A stretch of 64,000 nt of DNA from Conchocele bisecta. Taxonomy: Eukaryota > Mollusca > Bivalvia > Lucinida > Thyasiridae. Shown one piece after another: positions 49,201 through 55,964 of the stretch. The notes under the pieces were generated by a model that did no database searches, was not told the origin of the DNA, and saw only the letters and a program-made list of their open reading frames with translations. Location: the NCBI GenBank assembly GCA_029237695.1, contig CM055265.1:68421903-68485902 (forward strand). The letters are read 5' to 3'. The position numbers and the translations under genes were made by a program. The stretch's first letter is position 1. Each line of letters begins with the position of its first letter.

Positions 49201-52200
49201 TCTGGATCTACACTTTTTGCCAATACCACTATACAGACCGGTGGTGTTTAAATGGTTAAAGGAGGTGGAGGGGGGGGGGTGCGTACGCACCCGTCGCACC
49301 CCCTCTGCGCACGGGCCTGTTGCCGTTGGTATTAATGTGCTCATGAGAGGCGAAACCCAATCCATATGAAATGGAGTACGCTGTCTCTTTTTGGTTATTT
49401 CTATAAATAATACTTTCTTGGAACTAGTCCCTGTCGCGGACTAAACACAAACACTGCACATTAATATATCGGGTGAAATGGCCGCAATGTACCGTTAACA
49501 CATAGACCAGCTATTCCATTTGATTGTCTAGTTCATAGCAAACGTGGAATTAACTGGATCTGAAGTTTTGTGTTCTTCAACTTTTGCAGCTGTTATATAA
49601 TATCTACATCGAGAAATTGTACATATACTCTTTAAAATTGCATACTCATAACAACGTAGTATTCTGCATCATGGTGGTAAAAATAACAGCCAATAAATTA
49701 CGAGTATTTTTCTTATTTCTCCGTAAATATGTGTTGGACTTTCATTAGATGTTTGTCCTCTGGACTCAATTCTAATGAAATTCCAAGACATAGTCATGAT
49801 ATTTACACGGATAATTTAAGAAAATGTAAGGAATTGGCGTCTGCTATTTTTTAACTATTTATAGCCCAACACTTTCGCAGCATGCAACTAGTTAAAATAT
49901 CCCGAGTGCAGAAAGCGTAACGTTTAACTACAGGGACAGACACAACCACGACTGCGCTGACGTGTTTCCTGCTGATTCTGCTGCACCACGCCGACATCCA
50001 GGCCCGTCTTCATGCCGAGCTGGACACCGTGGTGGGCCCAGGCCGTACACCCGCCCTCGCCGACCGGCCCGCCATGCCCTTCATGGAGGCGTGTCTTATG
50101 GAGACGATGCGCTTGATCTCGCACATTCCTCTTGCCGTGCCCCACGCCACAGTCTGTGATACGACCATCTGTGGCCGTCGTATACCCAAACACACTACGG
50201 TGAGTGAAAGGACCATATGTGGCCGTCGTATACCCAAACACACTACGGTGAGTCATTCGACCATCCGTGTCCGTCGTATACCCAAACACACTACGGTGAG
50301 TGATACGACCATCTGTGGCCGCCGTATACCCAAACACACTACGGTGAGTGAAATGACCATATGTGGCCGTTGTATACCCAAACACACTACGGTGAGTCAT
50401 TCGACCATCCGTGACCGTCGTATACACAAACACATTACGGTGAGTGATACAACCGTCTGTGGCCGTCGTATACCCAAACACATTACGGTGAGTGATACGA
50501 CCATCCGTGGCCGCCGTATACCCAAACACACTACGGTGAGTGATACGACCATCCGTGGCCGCCGTATACCCAAACACACTACGGTGAGTGATACGGCCAT
50601 CCGTAATCCGACCAGTTGTGGCCGTCGTATACCCAAACACACTACGGTGATTGATACAACCATCCGTGGCCGCCGTATACCCAAACACACTACGGTGAGT
50701 GATACAGCCATCCGTAAGCCGACCAGTTTTGGCCGCCGTATACCCAAACACACTACGGTGAGAGATATAGCCATCCGTAATCCGACCAGTTGTGGCCGCC
50801 GTATACACAAACACGCTACGGTGAGGGTTCACAGTATAGATAAAAAGTAAAACCTTATTGAGTTACCATAAGTCGCGACATCTGGAAATAGGCCATCAAC
50901 ACCCTCTGACTCCATGTATCAGGAAGGGACTTACAATGGTGTATCACTATATGAAATACGTTCCTGCTACTGGTGAAATAAGGCTGACGGCTTTTTTGGG
51001 AAGGGGGTGGGGGTTAACGGCCTGTCAACAGCTAAGGTCATTTAAGGCCGGGCGAACGGGTTCGATCCCGCATTTAACCTGCTGCAAACCACACCAAAGT
51101 TACTTGGCATCTTCCCCTAAAAATAATTCCGCTGGTAACCGTAGGTAGGATTTTTCTTATACATGTATGTGATATAACCAGATTCAACTGCCACATACAA
51201 GAATGTCAAAGACGTACCACAAAGCCAAAATCATTAGCCTATTTCACCAACATTGCAAAGTATACTTTTCTAGCAAAGTATATTTTGAGGGAGAAATCAT
51301 TTATTTTTCCGGAAATGCATTATTTCATACAGAACTAACGACTGCATATATTTGATACTGAATTTATTAGATTATCACAGCCATATTGGCTGTGATAATG
51401 TAATAAATTCAGTGTAATAAAAATTAATAAATTTATCCTTAACTTGAAAATTTCTCCCTCAAAGTATACTTTGCTAGATAAGTATACTTTGCAATGTTGG
51501 CGAAATAGGCCTCAGGTCTCCGCTCGGGTAAGGTAAGGAAGAATCATGATCGTTAAATTACCCATCACATGCTCCCAAATAACCACCACACATTACGAAT
51601 AGTAACGACACACTATGTCCGTCCTGTAACCTATTTCACCAACATTGCAAAGTATACTTTCTAGCAAAGTAAACCTTGAGGGAGAAATGTTCAGTTTTAG
51701 GATAAATTTATTATTTTTTATTATACTGAATTTATTACATTATCACAGCCATTTTTGGCTGTGATAATGTAATAAATTCAGTATAATAATTCTGCATACT
51801 TTGAATCATCAATATATGGAGTCGTTCGTTCTATACGAAATAATGCATTTCAGGAAAAATAAATGATTACTCCCTCAAAGTATACTTTGCTAGAAAAGTA
51901 TACTTTGCAATGTTGGTGAAATCGGCTATTGAAATAGACCTAGAATTTTGATATTATGACCGCAATAATTTAGAACCACGTGGAGTTAAACGATGGTGTA
52001 AATAAAATAAATGTGTTATTGCAGATTCCCTATTTGTGAACAGGGCTAGTTAAAATATGTGGTTTTCAGATGTGTGCATAGTCAAACAACACCATTGCCC
52101 TTCTATTAATAATAGGCACCTCGGCTTTTGGTTTTCATTGGCTATTTTCTGTTGTATTATCAACACAATTTTATCCATTCCTTACCATCCCTTCTGCATA

Positions 52201-52877
52201 CATGAATATGTTTATGCTTTTTGGGACATGCCAAATTCAGAATATCGTATGTATATACGCTTAGTGCCTTAAATACAGACTGATTTTGTCTTCCAATAGG
52301 TGTATATTAACCTATGGTCGCTACATCACGACGAGAATTTCTGGGAGGACCCATGGAGCTTCAACCCCGACAGGTTTCTACAAGCGGACGGACAGTTGGT
52401 GCTGCCAGACCACGAGAACAGGAAAAGGTGGGTTCGTGGTTAAATACCGTTCAGTTTTGTCTGTTGTTTGCTCATGTTTAACATTTCACCAAATATTGCG
52501 ACAGATAATTTTAGTCTCAATCACTTATTATATTGGGTACAAACTCAATAAGCCACGTTTTGTTTATCATATCGATGGTCTAGTAACATAAGGTCGTAAC
52601 TACTATGCTAAAGCATAGCAGTTACGACCTTATGTTACTAGACCATCGATATGTCAAGCCGTGTATCTCGAGTTGCCAAAGAGAAAGTGAATGCGGTCCC
52701 ATCAACCGCTAAAGTCATTTAGGGACACGGCCTCCGTTTCAAGTCTGATCCGAAGGGCAGTGGGATGGAAATACTATGAAAGTATTTTTGATGCCTAAGG
52801 CGAATTCGAAACCAGAACCTCCAGATTGGTATTCAGGATCTAGGTCACATCCCATCCCTCCAATGCAAAGAAACTAC

Positions 52878-52929
<52 letters not shown>

Positions 52930-53340
52930 ATATTAAAGTATATAAATGTAGAACTACATGTAAAATATTAATTTTAGTAGTTTTTTTAAGGGCTGATGGG
53001 ATTGAGATTTTGCAAACTAATTTTCTTTTTTTACCTAATGCAGAAAAGCATCATGATCATGCACATGTCCAATGATATCGAAGCAGGCTGATCAGTCTTT
53101 TCTTCTTTCAGACTGATGGCGTTTGGAGCAGGCCGACGAGTATGTCTAGGTGAATCACTAGCCAAAAACAGACTGTTTTTATTTTCATCAGCAATGCTAC
53201 AGAAATTTAAGTTCACCACAGAACACAACAGGACACCGCCAGAGCTAGACCCAAAGAACTTTAGTTTGGGTATCGTTCTACACCCAGAACTCTTCCAGAT
53301 TAGGGCCATAGAACGACAGGTTGTACAGGACATATCTTAA
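30842..53340 (+). CDS. Cytochrome P450, CYP2-clan-like, seven coding exons (whole gene)
   Basis: The coding sequence joins 30842-31213, 37468-37647, 46165-46365, 47145-47271, 49934-50199, 52300-52427 and 53112-53340. It gives 500 residues plus stop, a normal length for a microsomal P450. All introns are GT-AG; five junctions I can check are phase 0, 1 or 2 in agreement on both sides. Visible motifs: hydrophobic anchor at residues 1-18, proline-rich hinge near 32-43, I-helix AGTDTT 293-298, ExxR 350-353, FNPDRF 403-408 and heme loop [10 protein letters not shown] 429-438 with ligand Cys436. The family performs NADPH-dependent mono-oxygenation in the ER membrane with P450 reductase. The overall pattern resembles CYP17/CYP1-type clan-2 enzymes, but the substrate cannot be inferred. 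Oddities: the C-helix WxxxR tryptophan is Leu123, the stretch between the G and I helices is short, and exon 5 ends in a tandem array of splice donors. Alternative: a short exon in intron 3 could have been missed. Confidence 0.93.
31313..31610. repeat. Two diverged tandem units of about 165 bp in intron 1
   Basis: Both units share a GTCTTATAATTTGT-like opening, TGCTTGATATCTCACACA and an AAATCCACG block; the first carries GGGTCAAGGTCACA. They resemble the roughly 180-bp satellite of intron 2. Confidence 0.6.
32300..32422. mobile_element. MITE family C, one-end fragment
   Basis: ATTACTCCCTCAAAGTATAC and GCAATGTTGGTGAAATCGGC match the right end of family C; the left arm is absent. Confidence 0.7.
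32480..32732. mobile_element. MITE family B copy (intron 1)
   Basis: GGGGCCGTTTCACTAAACTT and its complement. The central palindrome has a 10-bp insertion (ATACATATAC). Confidence 0.9.
32765..33140. mobile_element. TIR-like element with TACCAGGCTA and TATCAGGCAA blocks
   Basis: AAGGCAAGGCTATGAAACGC, TGCCGAGGTATTCCTA-like and CTATTTATCAGGCAACGTTT blocks are collinear with 47440-47760 in reverse orientation. It is a decayed copy. Confidence 0.6.
33149..33251. repeat. Near-perfect palindrome of about 100 bp
   Basis: Arms GTTGCTCAAAACCTCTGTTA / GCTTAACAGACTGTTAAATC and complement meet at TCCTTAGCAATGCTAAGGA. Confidence 0.9.
33676..33853. repeat. Imperfect fold-back, TGTGGAATTTATCGGGGTAT arms
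   Basis: Two inverted arms of about 75 bp contain AAGTCGCGGGAATACTGGAC, with a GGAAGGCC centre doubled. A half copy lies at 59225-59310. Confidence 0.85.
34510..34595 (-). repeat. tRNA-like segment, probably a SINE head or tRNA pseudogene
   Basis: On the minus strand it has an A-box-like TAGTGCTCTAGTGGATAGA and a B-box GAGTTCAAATCC. An anticodon-like stem CTGTTT/AAACGG encloses a TGG anticodon position. The acceptor arms do not pair and the D stem is weak, so I do not call a functional tRNA. Confidence 0.5.
34617..34797. mobile_element. MITE family J, diverged copy
   Basis: GTCGTCTGCT, AAACATGGTTTCCAATGGAA, GGTGCTGTCAAACCATG and CAACAGACGACAA follow the family J order; the terminal TTAACCCTT is not intact. 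Confidence 0.65.
34894..35464. mobile_element. Fold-back element, about 570 bp
   Basis: Arms of about 170 bp begin TATAGTCTGTTTCACGAAAG and end with the complement CTGAAACGGACTATA. Both contain AAAAAGAAGGCTCATTCTTA. A second hairpin, GATTTAACATGGGG-type arms around GACATCTTCACTCTGTGAAG, lies right of centre. Confidence 0.88.
35960..36045 (+). repeat. tRNA-like segment, probable SINE head
   Basis: ACAGCTCAGGTGGTAGAGTG resembles a tRNA A-box and D arm, and GCGAGTTCGAGCC a B box, 50 bp apart. The acceptor arms do not pair, so a functional tRNA is unlikely. It is followed by a body with TGACCTTGACC. Confidence 0.55.
36440..37158. mobile_element. MITE family L copy split by a GC-rich element
   Basis: The left end GCATGATTACGTGGTCACCA with ACAACAACAA resumes at CGCCCACTC near 36872 and runs to TTGTTGTTGTTGTAACCATG. 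The insert, about 36478-36850, has GGGCGGATTCAAG at one end, GGATCCGCGCCTGC at the other, and a G run. Confidence 0.7.
36732..36808. repeat. Perfect palindrome, 38-bp arms
   Basis: Arms start ACTATTTTGCAATACTTGAC and meet around GAGCTTAGCTC. It lies inside the insert of the family L copy. Confidence 0.95.
37252..37420. mobile_element. Fold-back family E, right half only, beside exon 2
   Basis: Six GGGAACGAATTGTTA-type units in one orientation are followed by GGGCTCCGTA. It ends 47 bp before exon 2. Confidence 0.8.
37468..37647 (+). CDS. P450 exon 2 (residues 125-184)
   Basis: The acceptor is TCCTTACAG and the donor is TTG|GTACGT, both phase 0. The exon encodes [14 protein letters not shown], the end of the C helix, whose LRK..HSAFR pattern is typical of clan-2 P450s. 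It continues through the D helix to CNIMLDL. The Trp expected four residues before Arg127 is Leu123, supplied by exon 1. A fold-back element ends about 48 bp upstream of the exon and a GC-rich tandem repeat begins about 25 bp downstream. Confidence 0.92.
37672..37845. repeat. Tandem repeat next to the exon 2 donor, about 4-5 units of 33-36 bp
   Basis: The unit is ACTCCCGTACCGTCCGCAG followed by a TAACTCTGCACA block. It is the single-arm core of the palindromes at 10093 and 54046. Confidence 0.88.
38367..39592. mobile_element. Dispersed element family F, interrupted by a hAT-like element
   Basis: It starts with a palindrome, AGTGAAACCTTTCTAAACC...GGTTTAGAGAGGTTTCACTG. It continues GTCAGACATTTGATAATTCT and GATCACGAACAGACATTA and ends TTGTCCGGTTTAGAGAGGTT. 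Copies near 47.86 and 48.33 kb lack the insertion. Confidence 0.75.
38537..39527. mobile_element. Non-autonomous hAT-type element, 991 bp
   Basis: The inverted ends are TAGAGGTGG and CCACCTCTA with GATAC-rich subterminal repeats (GTATCGATGCATCGATAG on the left, CGTGATACG on the right). It is flanked by TAAAAAAT (38529-38536) and TCAAAAAT (39528-39535), an 8-bp duplication with one change. The family F copy at 48.36 kb shows the empty site CTCATCAAAAATAAAATC. The 8-bp duplication and TAGAGGTG ends fit hAT. No transposase frame is visible. Confidence 0.82.
39764..40160. mobile_element. MITE family D copy
   Basis: GGGCTCCAGATAAGCTGC and CTTATATGGAGCGC ends, with central hairpin TTTCATTAGAATTTTCTCC. 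Confidence 0.85.
40490..40580. repeat. Hairpin-headed repeat with GTCC microsatellite
   Basis: GCCACCGGTCTCGAAGAGCC / GGGTGGC forms a hairpin, followed by CATATTGTTTTTGGACC and about seven GTCC/GTCTGTC units. Confidence 0.7.
40663..42012. mobile_element. Long TIR element (family O long form), about 1.35 kb
   Basis: The ends are ATATCGATGGTCCAGTAACA and the inverted GGTACTAGTCCATCGAT. Internal inverted arms of about 155 bp (about 41215-41370 and 41782-41945) contain AAGTAACGGACCGAGGT and TAAATATGCCTAAAAGCATC. A family C MITE is nested at 40683-40905. The 80-bp palindromes at 30385 and 52571 share its ends. Confidence 0.7.
40683..40905. mobile_element. MITE family C copy, nested
   Basis: CTGTAGCCGATTTCATTAAA and GTTGGTGAACTAGGCTACAG ends; the internal TATAATGAAT-type segment is partly deleted. 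Confidence 0.8.
42013..42690. other. No gene recognised (intron 2)
   Basis: Very AT-rich with A and T homopolymers; no repeat family or exon seen. Confidence 0.4.
42694..44990. mobile_element. TIR-bounded element carrying a satellite core
   Basis: A 12-bp perfect inverted pair, TGTCGCGCCTGC (42694-42705) and GCAGGCGCGACA (44979-44990), bounds the array. The head has a hairpin CGCGCCTGCTTTAGCAGAGG and a CGTCGTC microsatellite. The tail text CGGTCAAATGCCTCGGCAGG recurs at 36330-36360. No coding capacity. Confidence 0.7.
42795..44965. repeat. Tandem array, about 180-bp units, 12 copies
   Basis: Each unit has ATGCGTTAAAGTTATTG, TCACAATATCTCTTTAACCC, GATAATATTTCACATCAATG, GTCTAGGGATGATGCTTCAT and CAAGGTCAAGGTCATTTATT. 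Many units show one-base gains or losses. Two diverged relatives lie at 48545-48870. Confidence 0.92.
45178..45556. mobile_element. MITE family L copy
   Basis: GCATGATCACGTGGTTACAA and TTGTTGTTGTTAGTACCACG ends; the inner hairpin is partly deleted. Confidence 0.88.
45557..46164. other. Intron 2 end with an inverted repeat
   Basis: CTAAGCCAATCGCTGGCCAGTATCG-type text near 45580 is inverted at 46090-46130. ATATTGGATTTT and AAAATCCAATATGTGAACG near 45765-45840 form an inner inverted pair. A third pair, AAAATTGCCCATTAAAAAAACC and its complement, lies at 45959-46062. This is probably one fold-back element. Confidence 0.6.
46165..46365 (+). CDS. P450 exon 3 (residues 185-251)
   Basis: The acceptor is TTGCTACAG and the donor is AAG|GTATAT, phase 0 at both ends. 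It encodes the E-to-G region: [13 protein letters not shown], then LPWMNAF and [10 protein letters not shown]. These match the position of the DDPEF and LPWLRYFP-type segments of CYP17/CYP1-like proteins. GC content is much higher than in the flanking introns, which helps mark the exon. Confidence 0.9.
47145..47271 (+). CDS. P450 exon 4 (residues 252-293 and first base of codon 294)
   Basis: The acceptor is TTCATTCAG and the donor is GCAG|GTGTGT in phase 1. The exon encodes a polar loop with [20 protein letters not shown] and then the start of the I helix, [12 protein letters not shown]. The split Gly294 codon is completed by GG of exon 5, which restores AGTDTT. The loop before the I helix is shorter than usual for the clan. 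Confidence 0.88.
47299..47412. repeat. Family F palindrome with a duplicated arm
   Basis: CAGTGAAACCTCGCTAAACC, a CCTGGGAGGTCCCCAGG centre, and two successive GTGTCCGGTTTAGCGA-type right arms. Confidence 0.88.
47440..47762. mobile_element. Fold-back element with AATACCAGGCTAGTGTC arms
   Basis: TAGAATACCAGGCTAGTGTC and its complement bound a roughly 150-bp palindrome (47600-47757), preceded by TATCAGGCATTGACC and GTAATGACGCAACG. The decayed copy is at 32765. Confidence 0.82.
48326..48542. mobile_element. Family F copies, empty-site reference for the hAT insertion
   Basis: In reverse orientation it contains ACTCATCAAAAATAAAATC at the position where the 38.5-kb copy carries the hAT insertion, then the full palindrome AGTGAAACCTCTCTGAGCC. 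Confidence 0.8.
48545..48870. repeat. Two diverged units related to the 180-bp satellite
   Basis: GTGTGTCTAGGGAGGATGCT, GGTCAAGATCACTGAGG and TTGATAATATTTGG follow the satellite order. Confidence 0.75.
48937..49322. mobile_element. Element with GGTCCGTACGCAG ends, containing a family K MITE
   Basis: Left CCAGGTCCGTACGCAGAAAC, right CTCTGCGCACGGGCCTG. The nested MITE (49031-49259) has TTAACCATTTCATCCC and AAATGGTTAAA ends. Its hairpin core is AGATCCAGATGAGACGGCTC / GAGCTGGCTCATCTGGATCT. Confidence 0.75.
49675..49895. mobile_element. MITE, second copy of the TTAACTCTTTGCATGC family
   Basis: CCAATAAATTACGAGTATTT, TTCATTAGATGTTTGTCC, CAATTCTAATGAAATTCC and TTTATAGCCCAACAC are collinear with 7334-7580. 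It ends about 40 bp before exon 5. Confidence 0.75.
49934..50199 (+). CDS. P450 exon 5 (residues 294-382), I and K helices
   Basis: The acceptor is AACTACAG and the first donor is ACG|GTGAGT. The exon encodes [14 protein letters not shown] of the I helix, the J helix ([14 protein letters not shown]), the K helix METMRLI with ExxR at 350-353, and [11 protein letters not shown] leading into the next strand. The first donor is chosen because HTT then joins [11 protein letters not shown] of exon 6, as expected for the family. Twelve further copies of the exon end and donor follow. Confidence 0.92.
50152..50829 (+). repeat. Tandem array of the exon-5 end plus splice donor, 13 copies
   Basis: The unit covers the last codons of exon 5 ([11 protein letters not shown]) and the first bases of the intron (GTGAGT, read through as Val-Ser). 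Donor GT positions are 50200, 50248, 50296, 50344, 50392, 50440, 50488, 50536, 50584, 50647, 50695, 50758 and 50821. Spacing is 48 bp nine times and 63 bp three times; the longer units carry an extra 15 bp. Ten donors read GTGAGT; the others read GTGATT (50647), GTGAGA (50758) and GTGAGG (50821). The plus frame stays open across the whole array to a stop at 50848-50850. Confidence 0.95.
51006..51600 (+). mobile_element. SINE-like family A copy split by a MITE
   Basis: TTAACGGCCTGTCAACAGC, B-box-like GGGTTCGATCCC, ACCTGCTGCA. The MITE at 51231-51516 interrupts it; the 3' part resumes AGGTCTCCGCTCGGGTAAGG and TTAAATTACCCATCACATGC. Confidence 0.7.
51231..51516. mobile_element. MITE family C copy
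   Basis: TTAGCCTATTTCACCAACAT and GTTGGCGAAATAGGCCT ends, with central hairpin TTATCACAGCCATATTGGCT. Confidence 0.9.
51626..51929. mobile_element. MITE family C copy, inverted relative to the previous one
   Basis: TGTAACCTATTTCACCAACA and TTGGTGAAATCGGCTA ends, central hairpin TTATCACAGCCATTTTTGGC. Confidence 0.9.
52300..52427 (+). CDS. P450 exon 6 (residues 383-424 and two bases of codon 425)
   Basis: The acceptor is TTCCAATAG and the donor is AAAAG|GTGGGT, leaving phase 2. It encodes [18 protein letters not shown], the signature that follows the K helix, then FNPDRF (the PERF-type motif) and LPDHENRKR. The Arg425 codon is completed by the A that opens exon 7. Confidence 0.92.
52571..52651. 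repeat. Near-perfect 80-bp palindrome in intron 6 (family O short form)
   Basis: ATCGATGGTCTAGTAACATA / AGGTCGTAACTACTATGC arms around TAAAGC. Nearly identical to the palindrome upstream of the gene. Confidence 0.9.
52880..52930. repeat. TA microsatellite
   Basis: About 24 TA units, interrupted once by TCTATAT. Confidence 0.95.
53112..53340 (+). CDS. P450 exon 7 (residues 425-500 and stop)
   Basis: The acceptor is TTCTTTCAG. The exon encodes [15 protein letters not shown], the heme-binding loop with Cys436, then the L helix ([19 protein letters not shown]) and the C-terminal tail ending QDIS. The stop is TAA at 53338-53340. The first AATAAA downstream is at 53575-53580, inside a MITE. Confidence 0.94.
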
Positions 53341-53489
53341 TGTGACTTTATCTTAGGATTTACCGAGGATCACAAAGTCTTTCAGATACATACATCAACG
53401 AGGTCTCTATCCACAGACTATGAAACGTAGTTCCATTCCATCATTAGACAGCTCCACCTGGTCTGGCTGTTCTAATATTACAATACTAG

Positions 53490-53826
53490 GGCTCCAAATA
53501 AGGAAATAGTAATTGAGTAGTGTCACTCCATAATTTCTGAAGCAATTGGGTATTTCAAAATGTTAATTGGGTAAAATAAAATCACACTACTGTTTACACA
53601 TACATCAACATACCTTGGAGACAATTCTAATGAAATAACAAGATGTCATTTCATGGAACATAAGAAAAATATGCTATATTTGTGGTCTGTTTATTGTTTT
53701 CTGCAGCATGATAAATGTACCATAAATTTTGTATTGCTTTTTGATACTCGCTACTTCTGAGTTCAATTGGGTTTTTGACAATTTTAATTGGGTATTTAAG
53801 GAAATACGCAGCTTATCTGGAGCTCT
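53490..53826. mobile_element. MITE family D copy, reversed, downstream of the P450 stop
   Basis: GGGCTCCAAATAAGGAA and GCTTATCTGGAGC ends. Half of the central hairpin is lost. It carries AATAAA at 53575-53580. Confidence 0.85.
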
Positions 53827-54045
53827 GCAATGCCAGTAGTATAGTCACCCGACTTTTCTACTGGTAGTAAAACACCAATAATAGGAAATATAATACCAGT
53901 AGTATAGCCAGGCCAGTTGGACATCTCAAATGGTGGAATGGAGTAAAGTTCATCTGACTAATGGTGAAATAGGGGAAGGCTAACCTGTCTAATGGTGGCT
54001 GTAGGAAAGTTAAGCTGTCTAATGGTGAAATTGGGGGTGGTGTAG

Positions 54046-54143
54046 TTGCGAACAGTAACTCTGGCAATTTACTCCCGTACTGTCCGTAGCCAGATTGGCT
54101 ACGGACGGTACGGGAGTAGATTGCCAAAGTTACTGTTCGCAAC
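54046..54143. repeat. Palindrome of the GTTGCG...CTCCCGTAC family
   Basis: GTTGCGAACAGTAACTCTGG through ACTCCCGTACTGTCCGTAG, then the complement around CCAGATTGGCTACGG, ending CGCAAC. Confidence 0.9.
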
Positions 54144-54504
54144 CATGGGGTGTGTGTGGATAACCTGAATACTAGTAGTGGAATGTGGGGGTGGGAGAAG
54201 CTAAAACTGTCTAAATATGTTCTGCAGAACGTTGAATTTCAAATGATGGAATGTTCAAACACATTGTGCCTATCTCACATGTGGTTGACCATTGGTCAGT
54301 GTTTCATGGACTTGGTGGAACCAGTCCCTGTATTGTCGGATACAAACTTGAATACAAGTCATTACTGCTGGTGATGTACTAGACTAACATGACATGTCTC
54401 TAAATCGTTGTTTACTTGTATTTTCAATAGTCATTATATTAGCCAGACTCCTTTGTTTCCTATTAATCCAGAGAGAGCTTTCGGAACACACCTGTACGGG
54501 TATG

Positions 54505-54830
54505 AACTTTTTATACGCCCGTTTGAAAAAACGGGACGTATTACGTATTCATCTTGTACGGGCAAAAACGAGAGTACTACTCGACGGATTGTAACCAAAT
54601 TCGATATACGAAGAAGCCTATTGACTTATCTCCCCTTGGCGGCCATTTTTAATTTTCCCACTCTGTATTCTTGTCCACCCAATAACTCGAGTTCTACTTC
54701 ACCGATCGTAACCAAATTCGGTATACATGTTTATCACGGTAAGATGAAGAAGCCTATCAATTTTCAGTGAGTTATCTCCCCTTGTTGACTGGCCTTGCCT
54801 CGACGGGCATATATTGTGACCTTCGAAACT
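54505..54830. mobile_element. Hairpin-headed element, second copy
   Basis: TACGCCCGTTTGAAAAAACG and GGGACGTATTACG head; two TTGTAACCAAATTCG-type blocks; CTCCCCTTGTTGACTGGC and CGACGGGCATATATTGTGAC tail. Confidence 0.7.
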
Positions 54831-55184
54831 CATTTTAAAAAATATTTTATTTTTATTCTCAATGAAAGTATTTGCTGTGACCCCTAATTTGAACCGTCTC
54901 GATGCGACTCGTCTCCTGGAAGTGTAACAGGAATGAGTGGGCCATCAACCCATGTCTAATGTGTACACATGTCTTAATTTTTAGTTCACCCAACAACGAC
55001 CAAAATGTAATATTACTGAGGAATTGACTCATGGTATGCGCATTCTGACCAGGGTGCATTTTTTAACAATATTTGTTAAGTAATATGTTCGCAATACATT
55101 TGCGTAAGTACATGCAAGTCACATCATGTGACAAATGTACAACTGATATAATGCATGTGGCATGCTGGCCTAAAATCTTGCATA
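54831..55184. other. No gene recognised
   Basis: No supported frame or repeat seen before the minisatellite. Confidence 0.4.
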
Positions 55185-55552
55185 AGTCCTTCATACATGT
55201 GCGACCAGCGTAAATTGCATATGCCTTCATACGTGTGTGACCAGCGTAAATTGCATATGCCTTCATACGTGTGTGACCAGCGTAAATTGCATATGCCTTC
55301 ATACGTGTGTGACCAGCGTAAATTGCATATGCCTTCATACCTGTGTGACCAGCGTAAATTGCATATGCCTTCATACGTGTGTGACTAGCGTAAATTGCAT
55401 ATGCCTTCATACGTGTGTGACCAGCGTAAATTGCATATGCCTTCATACGTGTGTGACCAGCGTAAATTGCATATGCCTTCATACGTGTGTGACCAGCGTA
55501 AATTGCATATGCCTTCATACGTGTGTGACCAGCGTAAATTGCATATGCCTTC
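55185..55552. repeat. 36-bp minisatellite, array 1, about 10 units
   Basis: The unit joins CTTCATACGTGTGTGACCAG and CGTAAATTGCATATGC. Copies are nearly identical. Because 36 is divisible by three, frames stay open on both strands for up to 200 codons without meaning. Confidence 0.95.
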
Positions 55553-55964
55553 ACAGGCCCGTACGCAGGAATTAATTTAGGGGGGTGCGTTATGACGGCG
55601 CGAAGGGCTAAACATTGTTTTTGTTGCACATTCACGGATAGACCTCGGCAGATTAACCATTTCACCCCTAAATAACTGGAATGGATTTTGATATGTTAAT
55701 TCCAATCCAATCATCACAAAATGATTTTCAGACCAGTCCATTTATGAACATGAGGTGTTTTTGTTCTCAAAATTATGAAAATTACTTGCAAAAAGTGCAG
55801 ATCCTGATGAGACGGCTCGTCACGAGCCGGCTCATCTGGATCTACACGTTTTGCCAATACCACTATACAGGCCTGTGGTGTTGAACGGATTAAGGGGGTG
55901 CGTACGCACCCGTCGCACCCCCTCTGCGTACGCACCCGTCGCAACCCCTCTGCATACGGGTCTG
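55553..55964. mobile_element. Transposon inserted in the 36-bp minisatellite
   Basis: The ends CAGGCCCGTACGCAGGAATT and TGCATACGGGTCTG interrupt the array. CTTCA stands on both sides, consistent with a short target duplication. A family K MITE (55652-55892) is nested inside, as in the copy at 48937. Confidence 0.82.

Noticed and set aside
49924..50832. Minus-strand open frame of 302 codons over P450 exon 5
   Set aside because: It is the antisense of the exon and of the in-frame 48/63-bp array; the plus strand has the family motifs and splice sites.
55063..55665. 200-codon minus-strand frame and similar frames at 62160-62850
   Set aside because: These are translations of the 36-bp minisatellite, open on both strands because the unit is divisible by three.
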